Positions 44,009 through 52,709 are shown, numbered from the stretch's first letter. The stretch is DNA of 62,815 bases from Neolewinella persica DSM 23188 (GCF_000373105.1 NZ_KB890420.1:60914-123728), one strand, 5' to 3'. Numbers and translations: made by a program. The notes: generated from the sequence alone by a model not told the origin.

Positions 44009-44656
44009 TCAGCTTTGTACGAGGGTGATCTGGTTGCGCCCCAACCGAAGTTTCCCTTGTCGTTCCAGGCCCTTTAGCAGGCGGGAGATCGCTTCCCGGC
44101 TAACGTTGAGGTCATCTGCTATCTCTTGGTGGGTGGTGAGGATACTTTGGTCCTGGTGAATGGCCGCTCGTTTGTTAACGTAGTCCAATAACCGTTTGTC
44201 AAGTTGGTGAAAGGTAATCTGATCAATGGTTTTGATCAACTCGTTCATGCGGTCATCATAGGCGGTCATCACAAAGTTTTTCCAGCTTTTGTAGTTCATC
44301 ATCCATTGGTCCAGCCTTTGGTGTGGGAGAGCTAAGATGGTGGTGTCTTCCTCGGCAACGGCACGAATCTCGCTTTGTTTGTCGTGCATGCAACACGAAA
44401 AAGTCATGGTGCAACTTTCTCCCCGGCTCAGATAATACAGGAAAAGCTCTGATCCGTCGTCGGATAAGCGGCTGATCTTGATGGTGCCATTAAGCACCAG
44501 TGGAAGCATTCGTATGTAGCCGCCGTAGTCCATGATGACGTCGCCTTCCTTAAAATGGAGCAATCGGCCCTCATTAGCGAGGACCTGTTGTAAGCCTGGT
44601 TCTATGAAAGCGGGGAAATACTGTTTTATTTCTTCCGTCGAAAGTTTACTCTTCAC
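44009..44656 (-). CDS. Crp/Fnr family regulator with conserved Cys pair; likely regulator of the sulfur island
   Basis: 215 residues. Sensor domain: LHFKEGDVIMDYGGYIRMLP and LFLYYLSRGESCTMTFSCCM, with C82, C88 and C89. The helix-turn-helix TTHQEIADDLNVSREAISRL, followed by LKGLERQGK, keeps the E-x-x-S-R recognition pattern that reads TGA half-sites in Crp and Fnr. That fits the GTGAT-N4-ATCAC palindromes at sulfur-gene promoters, the nearest being at 44723 in the divergent region with sulP. C82 and C89 align with C81 and C88 of the paralogue at 55861; a thiol/persulfide-sensing role is inference. Confidence 0.88.
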   Translation of the reverse strand: MKSKLSTEEIKQYFPAFIEPGLQQVLANEGRLLHFKEGDVIMDYGGYIRMLPLVLNGTIKISRLSDDGSELFLYYLSRGESCTMTFSCCMHDKQSEIRAVAEEDTTILALPHQRLDQWMMNYKSWKNFVMTAYDDRMNELIKTIDQITFHQLDKRLLDYVNKRAAIHQDQSILTTHQEIADDLNVSREAISRLLKGLERQGKLRLGRNQITLVQS

Positions 44657-44722
44657 GCGATGCAGTTTGGGGGAGTAACGTTCCGATAGACAAGGAGGTT
44701 CTAATGGGCTGATGATAGCCGT

Positions 44723-44736
44723 GTGATGTACATCAC
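44723..44736 (+). promoter_or_regulatory. Crp/Fnr-type operator for the SulP gene
   Basis: GTGATGTACATCAC, a perfect palindrome. Its centre (44729.5) is 37.5 bp from the end of CACCTTTG (44760-44767), a -7-like element just before the SulP start. Confidence 0.75.
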
Positions 44737-44792
44737 CGATTAGTGGTCAGGTATGTCATCACCTTTGCGGAGAACTTTTACCTGTGTCCTCT

Positions 44793-46514
44793 ATGTCCTC
44801 ACTCCGTTGGCTTCCGATTACCGACTGGCTTCCCAATTATCGTAAAAACTGGTTGCCTGGTGATCTTACGGCTGGTCTTACCGTCGGTATTATGCTTATT
44901 CCTCAGGGGATGGCGTATGCTTTATTGGCTGGTCTGCCACCCATTCACGGTTTATATGCCGCCACACTGCCATTGATTCTTTACGCGATGCTTGGCACCA
45001 GCCGCCAGTTGGCCGTTGGGCCGGTGGCGATGGACTCCATGCTTACCGCTCTGGGCGTAGGTGCGATTGCCGTGGTTGGCACAAGCAACTACCTCATGCT
45101 CGCGGCCATCCTCGCGCTGTTGGTTGGGGTTATCCAACTTTCGGCTGGTCTGTTTAGACTTGGCTTTTTAGTCGATCTCCTCTCCCGTCCGGTCATCAGT
45201 GGATTTACCTCCGCCGCAGCGCTCATCATTGCCAGCAGCCAGCTCCGGCACCTATTGGGCGTCGATCTTGGCAAAACTACCTCCTTTCTGGAAACGATGA
45301 CGGCAGCCATTGGTAATGTGGGGAAAGCAAATGGTTACACCCTTGCTCTTGGTATTGGTGGTATGCTGTTGATCCTTGGTCTTCGTAAGATTAACCGTAA
45401 AATTCCCGCACCACTCTTTGTAGTGGGTGGTGCTGTACTCCTTGCCTGGGGATTCGGCCTGAATGCGCTTGGTGTTAAGATTGTCGGAGATATACCTGCC
45501 GGACTTCCTGCCCTTCAGTTTCAGCTCCCCACCATGGCGCAAATCGGGTTGTTATTTCCCACCGCCCTGGCCATTGCGCTGGTCAGCTTTATGGAGACCA
45601 TTGGCGTAGGCATGGCCGTGCAGCGTCGTCATGGCAATTACAAGGTAATTCCCAACCAGGAGCTCATTGCTGTAGGTGCGTCTAACATCGGCAATGCACT
45701 CGTGGGCGGCTACCCCGGGGCCGGAGGGTTTTCCCGGACGGCCGTCAACGATCAGGCCGGAGCCAACACGCAATTGGCGGCTTTGATCAGTGCCGGGCTC
45801 ATCGTCCTTACGCTCCTTTTCCTTACGCCCCTATTCTACTTCCTGCCACAGGCCGTGCTGGCCTCCATCATCATGGTAGCCGTCTTCGGGCTGGTGGACG
45901 TAAAGGAAGCGCGTCGCCTTTGGTCATTGGATCGCAACGACTTCTGGATGTTGGCCGCCACTTTTATGGCAACACTTTTTCTTGGTATTCAACTTGGTAT
46001 TGGCATCGGGGTGGCGCTTTCTCTGGCCGTACACATCTACCGGGGGATGCGCCCGCACCTTGCCATACTTGGCCGGCTACCCGGTACCGGGGTGTACCGG
46101 AATGTGAACCGGTTCACGGAATTAGAAACTATTCCAGGTGTGCTGATCCTCCGCTTTGACGGCCCCCTGTTCTTTGCCAACGTCGGTTATTTTCGCGAGC
46201 AGTTAGCCACCGCGCTCCGCCAGCGGGAGAAACCCGTTAGCACCATCATACTGAACGCAGAAGGCATCAGTTCTATGGACAGCACGGCAACCGATTCCCT
46301 CCGGGATTTGTTAGAGGAGTTAAGTAACAAAGACACCAAGTTGATCATGGCAGGCGTTATTGGCCCCGTCCGGGATACCCTCTTTCATTCGGGTATTACG
46401 GAGAAAATGGGGGCCGAATTCTTCGCTTTTGACGTGGCCGACGCCGTTGCTCTAATCAACCAGCCACTGCACCTGCGGCCGCGCCCTGAACATGCGACAC
46501 AGTGCAACCAATAA
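44793..46514 (+). CDS. SulP family inorganic anion transporter
   Basis: 573 residues from ATG 44793 (an in-frame GTG lies 9 bp earlier). Sulfate-transporter signature GLTVGIMLIPQGMAYALLAG, about ten to twelve membrane segments, SFMETIGVGMAVQRRHGN, and a C-terminal STAS domain (GVLILRFDGPLFFANVGYF; STIILNAEGISSMDSTATD, the site of a conserved Asp-Ser). It probably imports sulfate or a related anion. The last residues (LHLRPRPE and onwards) are encoded by a 17-mer repeat copy. Operator 44723 lies upstream. Confidence 0.93.
   Translation: MSSLRWLPITDWLPNYRKNWLPGDLTAGLTVGIMLIPQGMAYALLAGLPPIHGLYAATLPLILYAMLGTSRQLAVGPVAMDSMLTALGVGAIAVVGTSNYLMLAAILALLVGVIQLSAGLFRLGFLVDLLSRPVISGFTSAAALIIASSQLRHLLGVDLGKTTSFLETMTAAIGNVGKANGYTLALGIGGMLLILGLRKINRKIPAPLFVVGGAVLLAWGFGLNALGVKIVGDIPAGLPALQFQLPTMAQIGLLFPTALAIALVSFMETIGVGMAVQRRHGNYKVIPNQELIAVGASNIGNALVGGYPGAGGFSRTAVNDQAGANTQLAALISAGLIVLTLLFLTPLFYFLPQAVLASIIMVAVFGLVDVKEARRLWSLDRNDFWMLAATFMATLFLGIQLGIGIGVALSLAVHIYRGMRPHLAILGRLPGTGVYRNVNRFTELETIPGVLILRFDGPLFFANVGYFREQLATALRQREKPVSTIILNAEGISSMDSTATDSLRDLLEELSNKDTKLIMAGVIGPVRDTLFHSGITEKMGAEFFAFDVADAVALINQPLHLRPRPEHATQCNQ
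46469..46485 (+). repeat. 17-bp dispersed repeat, copy 14 (forward, inside the SulP 3' end)
   Basis: Exact GCACCTGCGGCCGCGCC. It supplies part of the SulP C-terminal tail, after the STAS domain. Confidence 0.8.
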
Positions 46515-46528
46515 AAAAATAGTGGCGT

Positions 46529-46542
46529 GTGATGTGCATCAC
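46529..46542 (+). promoter_or_regulatory. Crp/Fnr-type operator for the first MBL-rhodanese gene
   Basis: GTGATGTGCATCAC, centre 46535.5, exactly 36.5 bp before the end of the -7 element TAACTTTG (46565-46572). That geometry suits class-II activation, where the activator overlaps the -35/-33 region. Confidence 0.8.
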
Positions 46543-46591
46543 GAAGGCCTGATTACCTAGATCTTAACTTTGCACACTGAAAAAACAAATT

Positions 46592-48046
46592 ATGAAAGTC
46601 GAACAAATTTATACCGGTTGTCTCGCGCAGGGAGCCTACTATATTGAAAGCGCCGGAGAGGCAGTCATCATTGACCCGCTTAGGGAAACCAAGCCATATC
46701 TCGAAAAGCTGGAACAAACCGGAGCGAAGCTTAAGTACATCATCGAGACTCATTTCCATGCTGACTTTGTCTCTGGTCACCTCGATCTGGCTAAAGCCAC
46801 CGGTGCCACCATTGTATATGGACCAATGGCACAACCCGAGTACGATGTTTATTCCGCTAAAGACGGCGAGGAGCTTCAACTCGGAAAGGTGACCATCAAA
46901 GTGTTGCACACACCCGGTCATACGATGGAAAGCAGTACTTTTCTACTCCGCGACGAAGCAGGCAAAGATTACGCCATCTTCACCGGTGATACCCTCTTTT
47001 TGGGTGACGTCGGCCGGCCAGACCTGGCCATTAAGCAGGGAACGGTGACAAAGGAAGACCTCGCTGGCTATCTTTTTGACAGCCTCCGCGAAAAAATCAT
47101 GCCACTGGCCGACGAGGTGATCGTATACCCCGCTCACGGTGCCGGTTCCGCCTGCGGAAAGAACCTCAGTAAGGATACTTTTGGCTTGCTCGGTGAGCAG
47201 AAACAGTCCAACTATGCTCTGCGTGCCGACATGACCCGTGAAGAATTTGTTCGGGAGGTAACGGCTGGCCTGACGCCTGCACCACAGTATTTTGCCAAGA
47301 ACGCGATGATGAATAAGGCGGGCTACGACAGTTTTGCTGACGTTCTTGCCAAGGGAAATCTTCCGCTTTCCCCCGAAGCATTCGAAATCCTTGCCAATGC
47401 CGAAGACGCACTGGTCCTGGACGTTCGTGACCGGAAGGAGTTCTCCACTGCCCACGTACCGAACAGCATTTACATCGGTATCGACGGGCAATTCGCCCCA
47501 TGGGTCGGCGCCCTGATCATCGACATTAAGCAACCCATTCTGTTAATCGTCCCTGAGGGCCGGTCCGAAGAAGTAGTTACCCGGCTATCCCGTGTTGGCT
47601 ACGACAACGTATTGGGTTACCTCGAGGGCGGAATTGCTGCCTGGACGGCGAGCGGTCGTGATACGGACAGCATTGATAACATTACTGCCGAAGAACTCGA
47701 ACGCCGCGTTAAGGCCGACAACGCTATCCACCTTCTGGATACCCGTAAGCCGACCGAATTTCTTGCCGAACACTTGCTTGTTGCGAAGAATTACCCGCTC
47801 GACTACATCAACGGCAGCCACATCAATGAACTGGACCGCGATGCTACCTACCATCTTCACTGTGGTAGCGGCTACCGCTCGCTGATTGCTGCTTCCATCC
47901 TTCGGGCCAGGGGCTTTCAAAATCTCGTGAATGTTCTTGGTGGCTGGGACACGATAAAGGAAACGGGGCTGGAGAAATCTGCTTACGTGTGTCCAACCAA
48001 AATGAGTCAGCAAACCGTCGATGCGGCGGTGGAGGCTGTTCTTTAA
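46592..48046 (+). CDS. Persulfide-dioxygenase-like metallo-hydrolase with two rhodanese domains (copy 1)
   Basis: 484 residues. Residues 1-250 are an ETHE1/persulfide-dioxygenase-like metallo-beta-lactamase fold: ETHFHADFVSGHLDLA (metal ligands), HTPGHTMESS, FTGDTLFLGDVGRPDLA, VYPAHGAGSACGKNLS. Two rhodanese domains follow. The first has no active-site Cys (LLIVPEGRSEEV); the second has it in HCGSGYRS. Such enzymes oxidise glutathione or protein persulfide to sulfite, and the rhodanese can move sulfane sulfur. Paralogous to 53848-55257. A terminator-like hairpin separates it from the YeeE-like genes. Confidence 0.92.
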   Translation: MKVEQIYTGCLAQGAYYIESAGEAVIIDPLRETKPYLEKLEQTGAKLKYIIETHFHADFVSGHLDLAKATGATIVYGPMAQPEYDVYSAKDGEELQLGKVTIKVLHTPGHTMESSTFLLRDEAGKDYAIFTGDTLFLGDVGRPDLAIKQGTVTKEDLAGYLFDSLREKIMPLADEVIVYPAHGAGSACGKNLSKDTFGLLGEQKQSNYALRADMTREEFVREVTAGLTPAPQYFAKNAMMNKAGYDSFADVLAKGNLPLSPEAFEILANAEDALVLDVRDRKEFSTAHVPNSIYIGIDGQFAPWVGALIIDIKQPILLIVPEGRSEEVVTRLSRVGYDNVLGYLEGGIAAWTASGRDTDSIDNITAEELERRVKADNAIHLLDTRKPTEFLAEHLLVAKNYPLDYINGSHINELDRDATYHLHCGSGYRSLIAASILRARGFQNLVNVLGGWDTIKETGLEKSAYVCPTKMSQQTVDAAVEAVL

Positions 48047-48063
48047 GCATAAATTATTTTCAC

Positions 48064-48123
48064 AAAATCGCTCGTCGGCCAAGGCACAATGTAGGTGCAG
48101 ATTGGGTCGGCGAGCGATTTTTT
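48064..48123 (+). terminator. Terminator or attenuator downstream of the first MBL-rhodanese gene
   Basis: AAATCGCTCGTCGGCC pairs with GGTCGGCGAGCGATTT and is followed by a T-run. It may reduce read-through into the YeeE-like genes, which lack their own GTGAT operator. Confidence 0.75.
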
Positions 48124-48198
48124 AGCCAGTAGTCTGTCAATACAGACCCGTCAATAGCTCATTATTTGAGCCCCTTAGCTCCCTTTAATAAAATACTT

Positions 48199-48783
48199 AT
48201 GATAGATATCATCCAAGGCCCCTGGCACTGGTCGGTGAGCGGACTGCTCATTTCCGGCGTTATGTTCGCCCTGCTTTACGCAGGCAAGCAGTTTGGCGTC
48301 TCTTCCAACCTGCGTACGATGTGTAGCATCGCAGGAGCCGGTAAGAACGTTGACTTTTTCAAATTCGACTGGAAAGCCCAGCGTTGGAACCTCCTCTTCA
48401 TTGGCGGTGCAGTCATTGGCGGTTTTATTGCCACCACTTTCCTGGCTAATCCTGATCCCGTTGCCATTTCCTCCGCTACTGAAGCTTACCTGGCTTCGCT
48501 GAGTATCGACGCACCTTCTTCCGGCAAGCAGGGTGGGGGATTCGTTCCCCACGAATTGTTCAGCCTTGCTGAATGGTCCTGGGCCAGCCTGTTCTTCCTC
48601 CTTTTTGGTGGTTTCCTGGTTGGGTTTGGTACCCGTTGGGCGGGTGGTTGCACGAGTGGACATGCCATTAGCGGGCTGTCCAACCTTCAGGTCCCCAGTC
48701 TGATCGCCGTTATCGGCTTCTTCATTGGCGGCCTGATAATGACCTGGTTCATCATGCCTCACCTGCTCACTACCTACGTATAA
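48199..48783 (+). CDS. YeeE/YedE family membrane protein (thiosulfate-transport-like), first subunit
   Basis: 194 residues from ATG 48199 (MIDIIQGPWHWSVSGLLISG). About five membrane segments, with Cys in SNLRTMCSIAGAGKN and in the family motif GFGTRWAGGCTSGHAISGLS. YeeE/TsuA-type proteins carry thiosulfate using Cys residues. With the gene at 48803 it forms the split two-protein version of this transporter, normally adjacent as here. It should import thiosulfate or another sulfur compound. Confidence 0.9.
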   Translation: MIDIIQGPWHWSVSGLLISGVMFALLYAGKQFGVSSNLRTMCSIAGAGKNVDFFKFDWKAQRWNLLFIGGAVIGGFIATTFLANPDPVAISSATEAYLASLSIDAPSSGKQGGGFVPHELFSLAEWSWASLFFLLFGGFLVGFGTRWAGGCTSGHAISGLSNLQVPSLIAVIGFFIGGLIMTWFIMPHLLTTYV

Positions 48784-48802
48784 CCCCCCTAAAAAGCAAA
48801 TT

Positions 48803-49216
48803 ATGCGCACTGCATTTTATCTACTACTTGGCGTTGCGTTTGGCATCGTCATGACTAAATCCGAAGCAGTATCCTGGTTCCGTATCCAGGAGATGTTTCG
48901 CTTTGAAAGCTTCCATATGTACGGTATTATCGGTACAGCGGTCGTCACCGGAGCCATCGGCGTTTTCCTGTCCAAAAAGCTGGGTTGGAAAACTATTGAC
49001 GGCGGAGCCTGGCAGCTTAACCCAAAAGATTTCACCGTTCCACGCTACATTTTCGGGGGTACCATTTTTGGCCTCGGATGGGCAATGACGGGTGCTTGTC
49101 CCGGACCAATGTTTACCCTGCTTGGTCAGGGGATCTGGGCCATTGGGCTGGTTATTCTCGCTTCGGTGTTCGGCACTTATGTGTACGGCATCCTGAGGTC
49201 ACGGTTGCCGCATTAA
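48803..49216 (+). CDS. YeeE/YedE-type membrane protein (DUF6691-like), second subunit
   Basis: 137 residues, four membrane segments, with the conserved GGTIFGLGWAMTGACPGPMF, where the Cys corresponds to the second transporter half. It starts 20 bp after the stop of the first subunit, so the pair is co-transcribed. Confidence 0.88.
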   Translation: MRTAFYLLLGVAFGIVMTKSEAVSWFRIQEMFRFESFHMYGIIGTAVVTGAIGVFLSKKLGWKTIDGGAWQLNPKDFTVPRYIFGGTIFGLGWAMTGACPGPMFTLLGQGIWAIGLVILASVFGTYVYGILRSRLPH

Positions 49217-49227
49217 GGGCTTATCAG

Positions 49228-49244
49228 GGCGCGGCCGCTGGTGC
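49228..49244 (-). repeat. 17-bp dispersed repeat, copy 15 (reverse)
   Basis: GGCGCGGCCGCTGGTGC, one mismatch to consensus, 12 bp after the stop of the second YeeE-like gene. Confidence 0.7.
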
Positions 49245-49297
49245 TGAGCAAGGGATTGAGAAGCAGGGTGGAAGCGGAGGACGATTCGGTTAGTAGT

Positions 49298-49311
49298 GTG
49301 ATCAAGATCAC
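49298..49311 (+). promoter_or_regulatory. Crp/Fnr-type operator for the Cys-tail rhodanese-like gene
   Basis: GTGATCAAGATCAC, centre 49304.5, 36.5 bp before the end of TAAATTTG (49334-49341), an exact TAnnTTTG -7 element. Confidence 0.8.
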
Positions 49312-49357
49312 GTTGCTGTGACAACCCGGCCCCTAAATTTGTAAAAAAATTACAGGT

Positions 49358-49930
49358 ATGAAGACGATCAACTTTCTAGCTCTATTACTCGGTGTCCTGC
49401 TGCTTCCGGGTCAGGCCTTCGCCCAATACAATGCCGTACAAGAAGTCGCTCCAAAAGCAGTCGCTACTATGTTAGCGGAAGGCGCCCTCTTTGTGGACGT
49501 GCGCGAAACTAATGAGGTGGAGGTACTTGCTTACGATTTACCGGATTTAATTAGCGTGCCACTGAGCGAGCTTCCTGATCGCTTAGCCGAACTACCCCAT
49601 AACCGTCCCATCGTTGTCGCGGGCCGGTCGGGAACGCGTAGCCTTAAAGCCGCCGCCTTGCTCAGCGAAAATAATTTCACCCAGTTATTCAACCTTACGG
49701 GAGGCATTATCGCCTGGGAAGCCGCCGGGCTTCCGGTCAGGAAGATGGACAGGATGAGGGAAACCATGCCTGCAGGTAAAAAACAATGTTGCGCATCCAC
49801 CAGTGCTACAGAAGAGACTACTGGCAAGTCCTGCTGCGCTGGCAAAACCGGTGCGGCATCGGAAAAAGCAAGTTGCGGTGAGAAAGGAAAAGCAAAAGGT
49901 AAATCCTGCTGTTCCGGAGGCTCCCGCTAA
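49358..49930 (+). CDS. Secreted rhodanese-like protein without active-site Cys, with a Cys-pair tail
   Basis: 190 residues: signal peptide (LLGVLLLPGQAFAQ), rhodanese fold (LFVDVRETNEVEVLAYDLPD; FNLTGGIIAWEAAGLPV), then a Lys/Ser/Cys-rich tail. The rhodanese active-site loop is VVAGRSGTRS: the usual Cys is Gly89. The only Cys residues lie in the tail, mostly as pairs: C144-C145, C159-C160, C173, C184-C185. This could be a metal- or sulfur-binding protein of the periplasm; no enzymatic sulfurtransfer is expected from the fold. It has its own operator and promoter. Confidence 0.85.
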   Translation: MKTINFLALLLGVLLLPGQAFAQYNAVQEVAPKAVATMLAEGALFVDVRETNEVEVLAYDLPDLISVPLSELPDRLAELPHNRPIVVAGRSGTRSLKAAALLSENNFTQLFNLTGGIIAWEAAGLPVRKMDRMRETMPAGKKQCCASTSATEETTGKSCCAGKTGAASEKASCGEKGKAKGKSCCSGGSR

Positions 49931-49985
49931 GGTATTTCTACCGTTTTACCTGGGCTCTGGTTTATAAATAATCTGACCTATGCCG

Positions 49986-50092
49986 TACGGACGGGGCTTG
50001 AGCCCCGTCCGTATCGGCATCCTGAAAACGTTTTATTCGTTCGCTAAGCGAACGGCGATTCCATCTGTCTCCAAGGGGTAGGGCAAGCCCTA
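49986..50092. repeat. Cluster of three intergenic hairpins
   Basis: Perfect 12-bp stem TACGGACGGGGC-TTGA-GCCCCGTCCGTA (49986-50013); GTTCGC-TAA-GCGAAC (about 50039-50053); TAGGGC-AA-GCCCTA (50079-50092). They lie between the Cys-tail rhodanese and the T9SS gene at 50115. Confidence 0.7.
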
Positions 50093-50114
50093 TCGTTTCC
50101 GTAAATAATCCCCG

Positions 50115-51740
50115 ATGCGCCATTACCTTTTATTTTCCTGCTTCCTTCTGGTAGTTGGACTGGCTTCCCTTTCCGCTCAATCTTACCATCCGGACCGAAT
50201 GGTGCTGACAAGCACGCCAATTGCTGGTCTGGGCGGCCTGCAATCCTACGTCTACGGCGTCCACGAAGGGGAGTGGCTGGTAGCCGGCGGGCGGCTTGAC
50301 GGTCTACACCGGCGGCAGCCCTTCGCGGCTTTCGACCAAGCCGGAAACAATACGAGTCTACTGGTCGTAGATCCCCTTGACCAGCAAAGCTGGTCAGCCC
50401 CGCTGAGTAGCTTGCCGGTCAACTTGCGTGAGCACCTCAGCGCGAGCAATTCACTTTTTTATCAGGATGGGGAGTTGCTCTACGTCATCGGAGGGTATGG
50501 CTATAGTCCCACGGAAGGAGACCATACGACCTACCCCTTTTTAACCACCATTGACTTGCCGGGCCTGATCATGGCCATTAAGAACGAGGTGGCCATCACT
50601 TCTTTTTTTCAACAAATAGCCGATGAAAGCTTCCGGGTTACCGGAGGACGGATGGGGAAATTGGGGGACGTCTACTATTTAGTTGGAGGACAGAAGTTCC
50701 TTGGTCGCTATAACCCCATGGGGCCTGGTCATGGGCCGGGATTTATTCAGGAATACACAAACCAGGTCCGTCGCTTTACCCTAACTGAGGTGGACGGCCA
50801 ACTTACGGTTCAGCTATTGGAGAGCTGGACCGACACGGAGCAGTTACATCGGCGCGACTATAATCTTTTCCCTCAGGTCTTTCCAGACGGGAGAGAAGGT
50901 TACACCGCCTTTTCTGGCGTTTTTCGCTACGACGCTGACTTGCCCTTCCTGAATTCGGTGGACATCGACGCGGATGGCTACACGGTCAACTATGATTTCC
51001 TTCAATACTACAATCACTACCACTGCGCGGGTATTCCTTTGTACAGCGAGGAAACGAACGAAATGCACACCATTTTTTTCGGGGGTATTGCTCAGTTTTT
51101 TCGGGAGAATGGAGTGCGTGTCCAGGACGATGAGGTTCCTTTCGTAAAGACCATCGCCCGGGTGAGCAGGACGTCCAGCGGAGAAATGGAAGAGTATGTG
51201 CTTCCCCAGGAGCTACCAGCCTATCTCGGTGCGGGTGCCGAGTTTATTCTTGCACCGGGTTTGCCGACCTACGGTAATGGCGTGATACGCCTGGACGAAT
51301 TACCTGTGGCCGACAGCTTGCTTATTGGCTATATCTACGGAGGGATTCAGAGCGAAGCGGCGAACATATTTTTCGTAAATGATGGTACCCAGAGCTTGGC
51401 GACTTCGGGCGTATTTGCTGTCTATTTACGCGGGGAATCAACTAATCCAGTAATGGAAGATCCGGCCGGAGGGAACCTCTCTATGCGCTTGTTCCCCAAC
51501 CCGGTGAAGAACACCCTTACACTGGAATTCGAGCTGCCCCGGCCCTTCGCGGCAATAGAGCTTGAGGTTACGGACGTAGCTGGTCGTCAGGTATTTGCCA
51601 CTCGCCTGACGGACCTGCCAACGGGTCCGCAACGGTATGTTTGGAATGCAGCTAAGGACCTGGTAGCAGGTACATACGTCCTAAGCCTGAGTAGTGGCGG
51701 CCGGTTGTTGGGGCAAACACGCTTTCTCTACGGTTATTAG
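50115..51740 (+). CDS. Secreted T9SS cargo protein, possibly kelch/propeller-like
   Basis: 541 residues: signal peptide (YLLFSCFLLVVGLASLSAQ), a body with repeated G-G and Y-x-x-G turns (LYVIGGYGYSPTEGDH, YYLVGGQKFLGRYNP, MHTIFFGGIAQFF, IYGGIQSEAANIFF) suggestive of a kelch-like propeller, and a C-terminal T9SS sorting domain (MRLFPNPVKNTLTLEFELP ... GTYVLSLSSGGRLLGQTRF). It sits inside the sulfur island but has no GTGAT operator and is probably unrelated to it. Confidence 0.82.
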   Translation: MRHYLLFSCFLLVVGLASLSAQSYHPDRMVLTSTPIAGLGGLQSYVYGVHEGEWLVAGGRLDGLHRRQPFAAFDQAGNNTSLLVVDPLDQQSWSAPLSSLPVNLREHLSASNSLFYQDGELLYVIGGYGYSPTEGDHTTYPFLTTIDLPGLIMAIKNEVAITSFFQQIADESFRVTGGRMGKLGDVYYLVGGQKFLGRYNPMGPGHGPGFIQEYTNQVRRFTLTEVDGQLTVQLLESWTDTEQLHRRDYNLFPQVFPDGREGYTAFSGVFRYDADLPFLNSVDIDADGYTVNYDFLQYYNHYHCAGIPLYSEETNEMHTIFFGGIAQFFRENGVRVQDDEVPFVKTIARVSRTSSGEMEEYVLPQELPAYLGAGAEFILAPGLPTYGNGVIRLDELPVADSLLIGYIYGGIQSEAANIFFVNDGTQSLATSGVFAVYLRGESTNPVMEDPAGGNLSMRLFPNPVKNTLTLEFELPRPFAAIELEVTDVAGRQVFATRLTDLPTGPQRYVWNAAKDLVAGTYVLSLSSGGRLLGQTRFLYGY

Positions 51741-51888
51741 AATTGGTGGGCGTTAAGAACCAGGGACAAGGCTGTGGTATTTACCCAAACCGTGAAAGTT
51801 TGGCATACAGTTGACTTAAGAGCAGCAGCGTTTGCTGGCGCTCAGCGCCACCGGATTTCCCAAGCTACTTCGTGATAAGTATTATTTA

Positions 51889-51916
51889 GGCCCTGACAAA
51901 ACTAATTGTCAGGGCC
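51889..51916. terminator. Bidirectional terminator-like hairpin
   Basis: GGCCCTGACAA pairs perfectly with TTGTCAGGGCC between the converging T9SS gene and the rhodanese at 51971. The following TTTGCACCTGTATTTT contains only half of the 17-mer repeat. The rest of the gap has no gene. Confidence 0.75.
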
Positions 51917-51970
51917 CAAATATATTTGCACCTGTATTTTGGAGCTTTAGCGCCAAACTATAAAGCAGGC

Positions 51971-52288
51971 TTACTGTGCCATCTGCTCTTGCACATTTTG
52001 CCAGGTGCCTCCGTTAATGGACTCTATCCCGTTGCTATTAAGTTGCCGTGTAGCCATCCCACTGCGGTTTCCAGATCTGCAACACGTGATGATGGGCTGG
52101 TTCATCTGGCGAATTTTCAACAGTGAACGATCAATCTGTTGTAATGGGATATTGATGCTGCCTTTTGCGTGACCTTGCTGGAACTCAGCAGGGCTCCGTA
52201 CATCAATAACGGTGCCCTTGAGCAGGTCTTCTTTAGAAAGGTTGTTTCCTGTCGAGCTAAAGATGCTTTGGATCAATTGTTGGAACAT
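51971..52288 (-). CDS. Single-domain rhodanese
   Basis: 105 residues with the rhodanese motifs GTVIDVRSPAEFQQGHAKGS and INIPLQQI, the active-site loop CCRSGNRSG (catalytic Cys present) and NGIESINGGTW. It probably transfers sulfane sulfur from thiosulfate or persulfides in the cytosol. Its promoter lies well upstream: TAGCTTTG on the minus strand at 52427-52434, with an operator at 52458. Confidence 0.92.
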   Translation of the reverse strand: MFQQLIQSIFSSTGNNLSKEDLLKGTVIDVRSPAEFQQGHAKGSINIPLQQIDRSLLKIRQMNQPIITCCRSGNRSGMATRQLNSNGIESINGGTWQNVQEQMAQ

Positions 52289-52457
52289 GATTTATATATT
52301 TTAGAAGGTTTTTAAAATCGTTGGCTCCTGTTTTCTTTTAGCTAATTAAACAGCTGTCTATTCGTACGCTGTATGGGCAAAGCTTTCATCCATCTCAGCT
52401 AGAATATTGGGAGGAGTAACTGAATGCAAAGCTAGGTGCATTCAAAAGTGGTAAGGT

Positions 52458-52471
52458 GTGATGCTCGTCAC
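52458..52471 (-). promoter_or_regulatory. Crp/Fnr-type operator for the single-domain rhodanese
   Basis: GTGATGCTCGTCAC, centre 52464.5. The minus-strand -7 element TAGCTTTG (52434-52427) ends 37.5 bp away. The transcript would have a leader of about 130 nt. The remainder of 52289-52709 holds only this and the next operator. Confidence 0.65.
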
Positions 52472-52621
52472 AATAGCAAAAAAAATGCATGCTTGGGAGA
52501 TGAATAAGCCATCTGGCATCATCCTACATCAGATGTTATGGCGTCAAAGTTGCGTAAGCAGATAATACAGAGACACAACTATTGCCTGCCCTTAGCCGAA
52601 TGAGAAGAATTCTTTCGCTTT

Positions 52622-52635
52622 GTGACAAACATCAC
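52622..52635 (+). promoter_or_regulatory. Crp/Fnr-type operator for the haem/DUF3365 protein gene
   Basis: GTGACAAACATCAC, centre 52628.5, 36.5 bp before the end of TAAGTTCG (52658-52665), a TAnnTTTG element with one mismatch. Confidence 0.65.
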
Positions 52636-52709
52636 GATATCGTCTGATTACTGCCCCTAAGTTCGTAGTACGATCAACGATAGCCTTTGTCAACATTAAG
52701 CAAACAACC

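Noticed and set aside
44691..44736. Autoregulation of the 44009 regulator by the operator at 44723
   Set aside because: On the minus strand no TAnnTTTG-like element lies at the 36.5-37.5 bp distance, so I assign the operator only to the SulP gene.
51926..51935. Another 17-mer copy at GCACCTGTATTTT
   Set aside because: Only the first seven or eight bases match; the GC-rich half is missing. A similar half-match lies at 43977.
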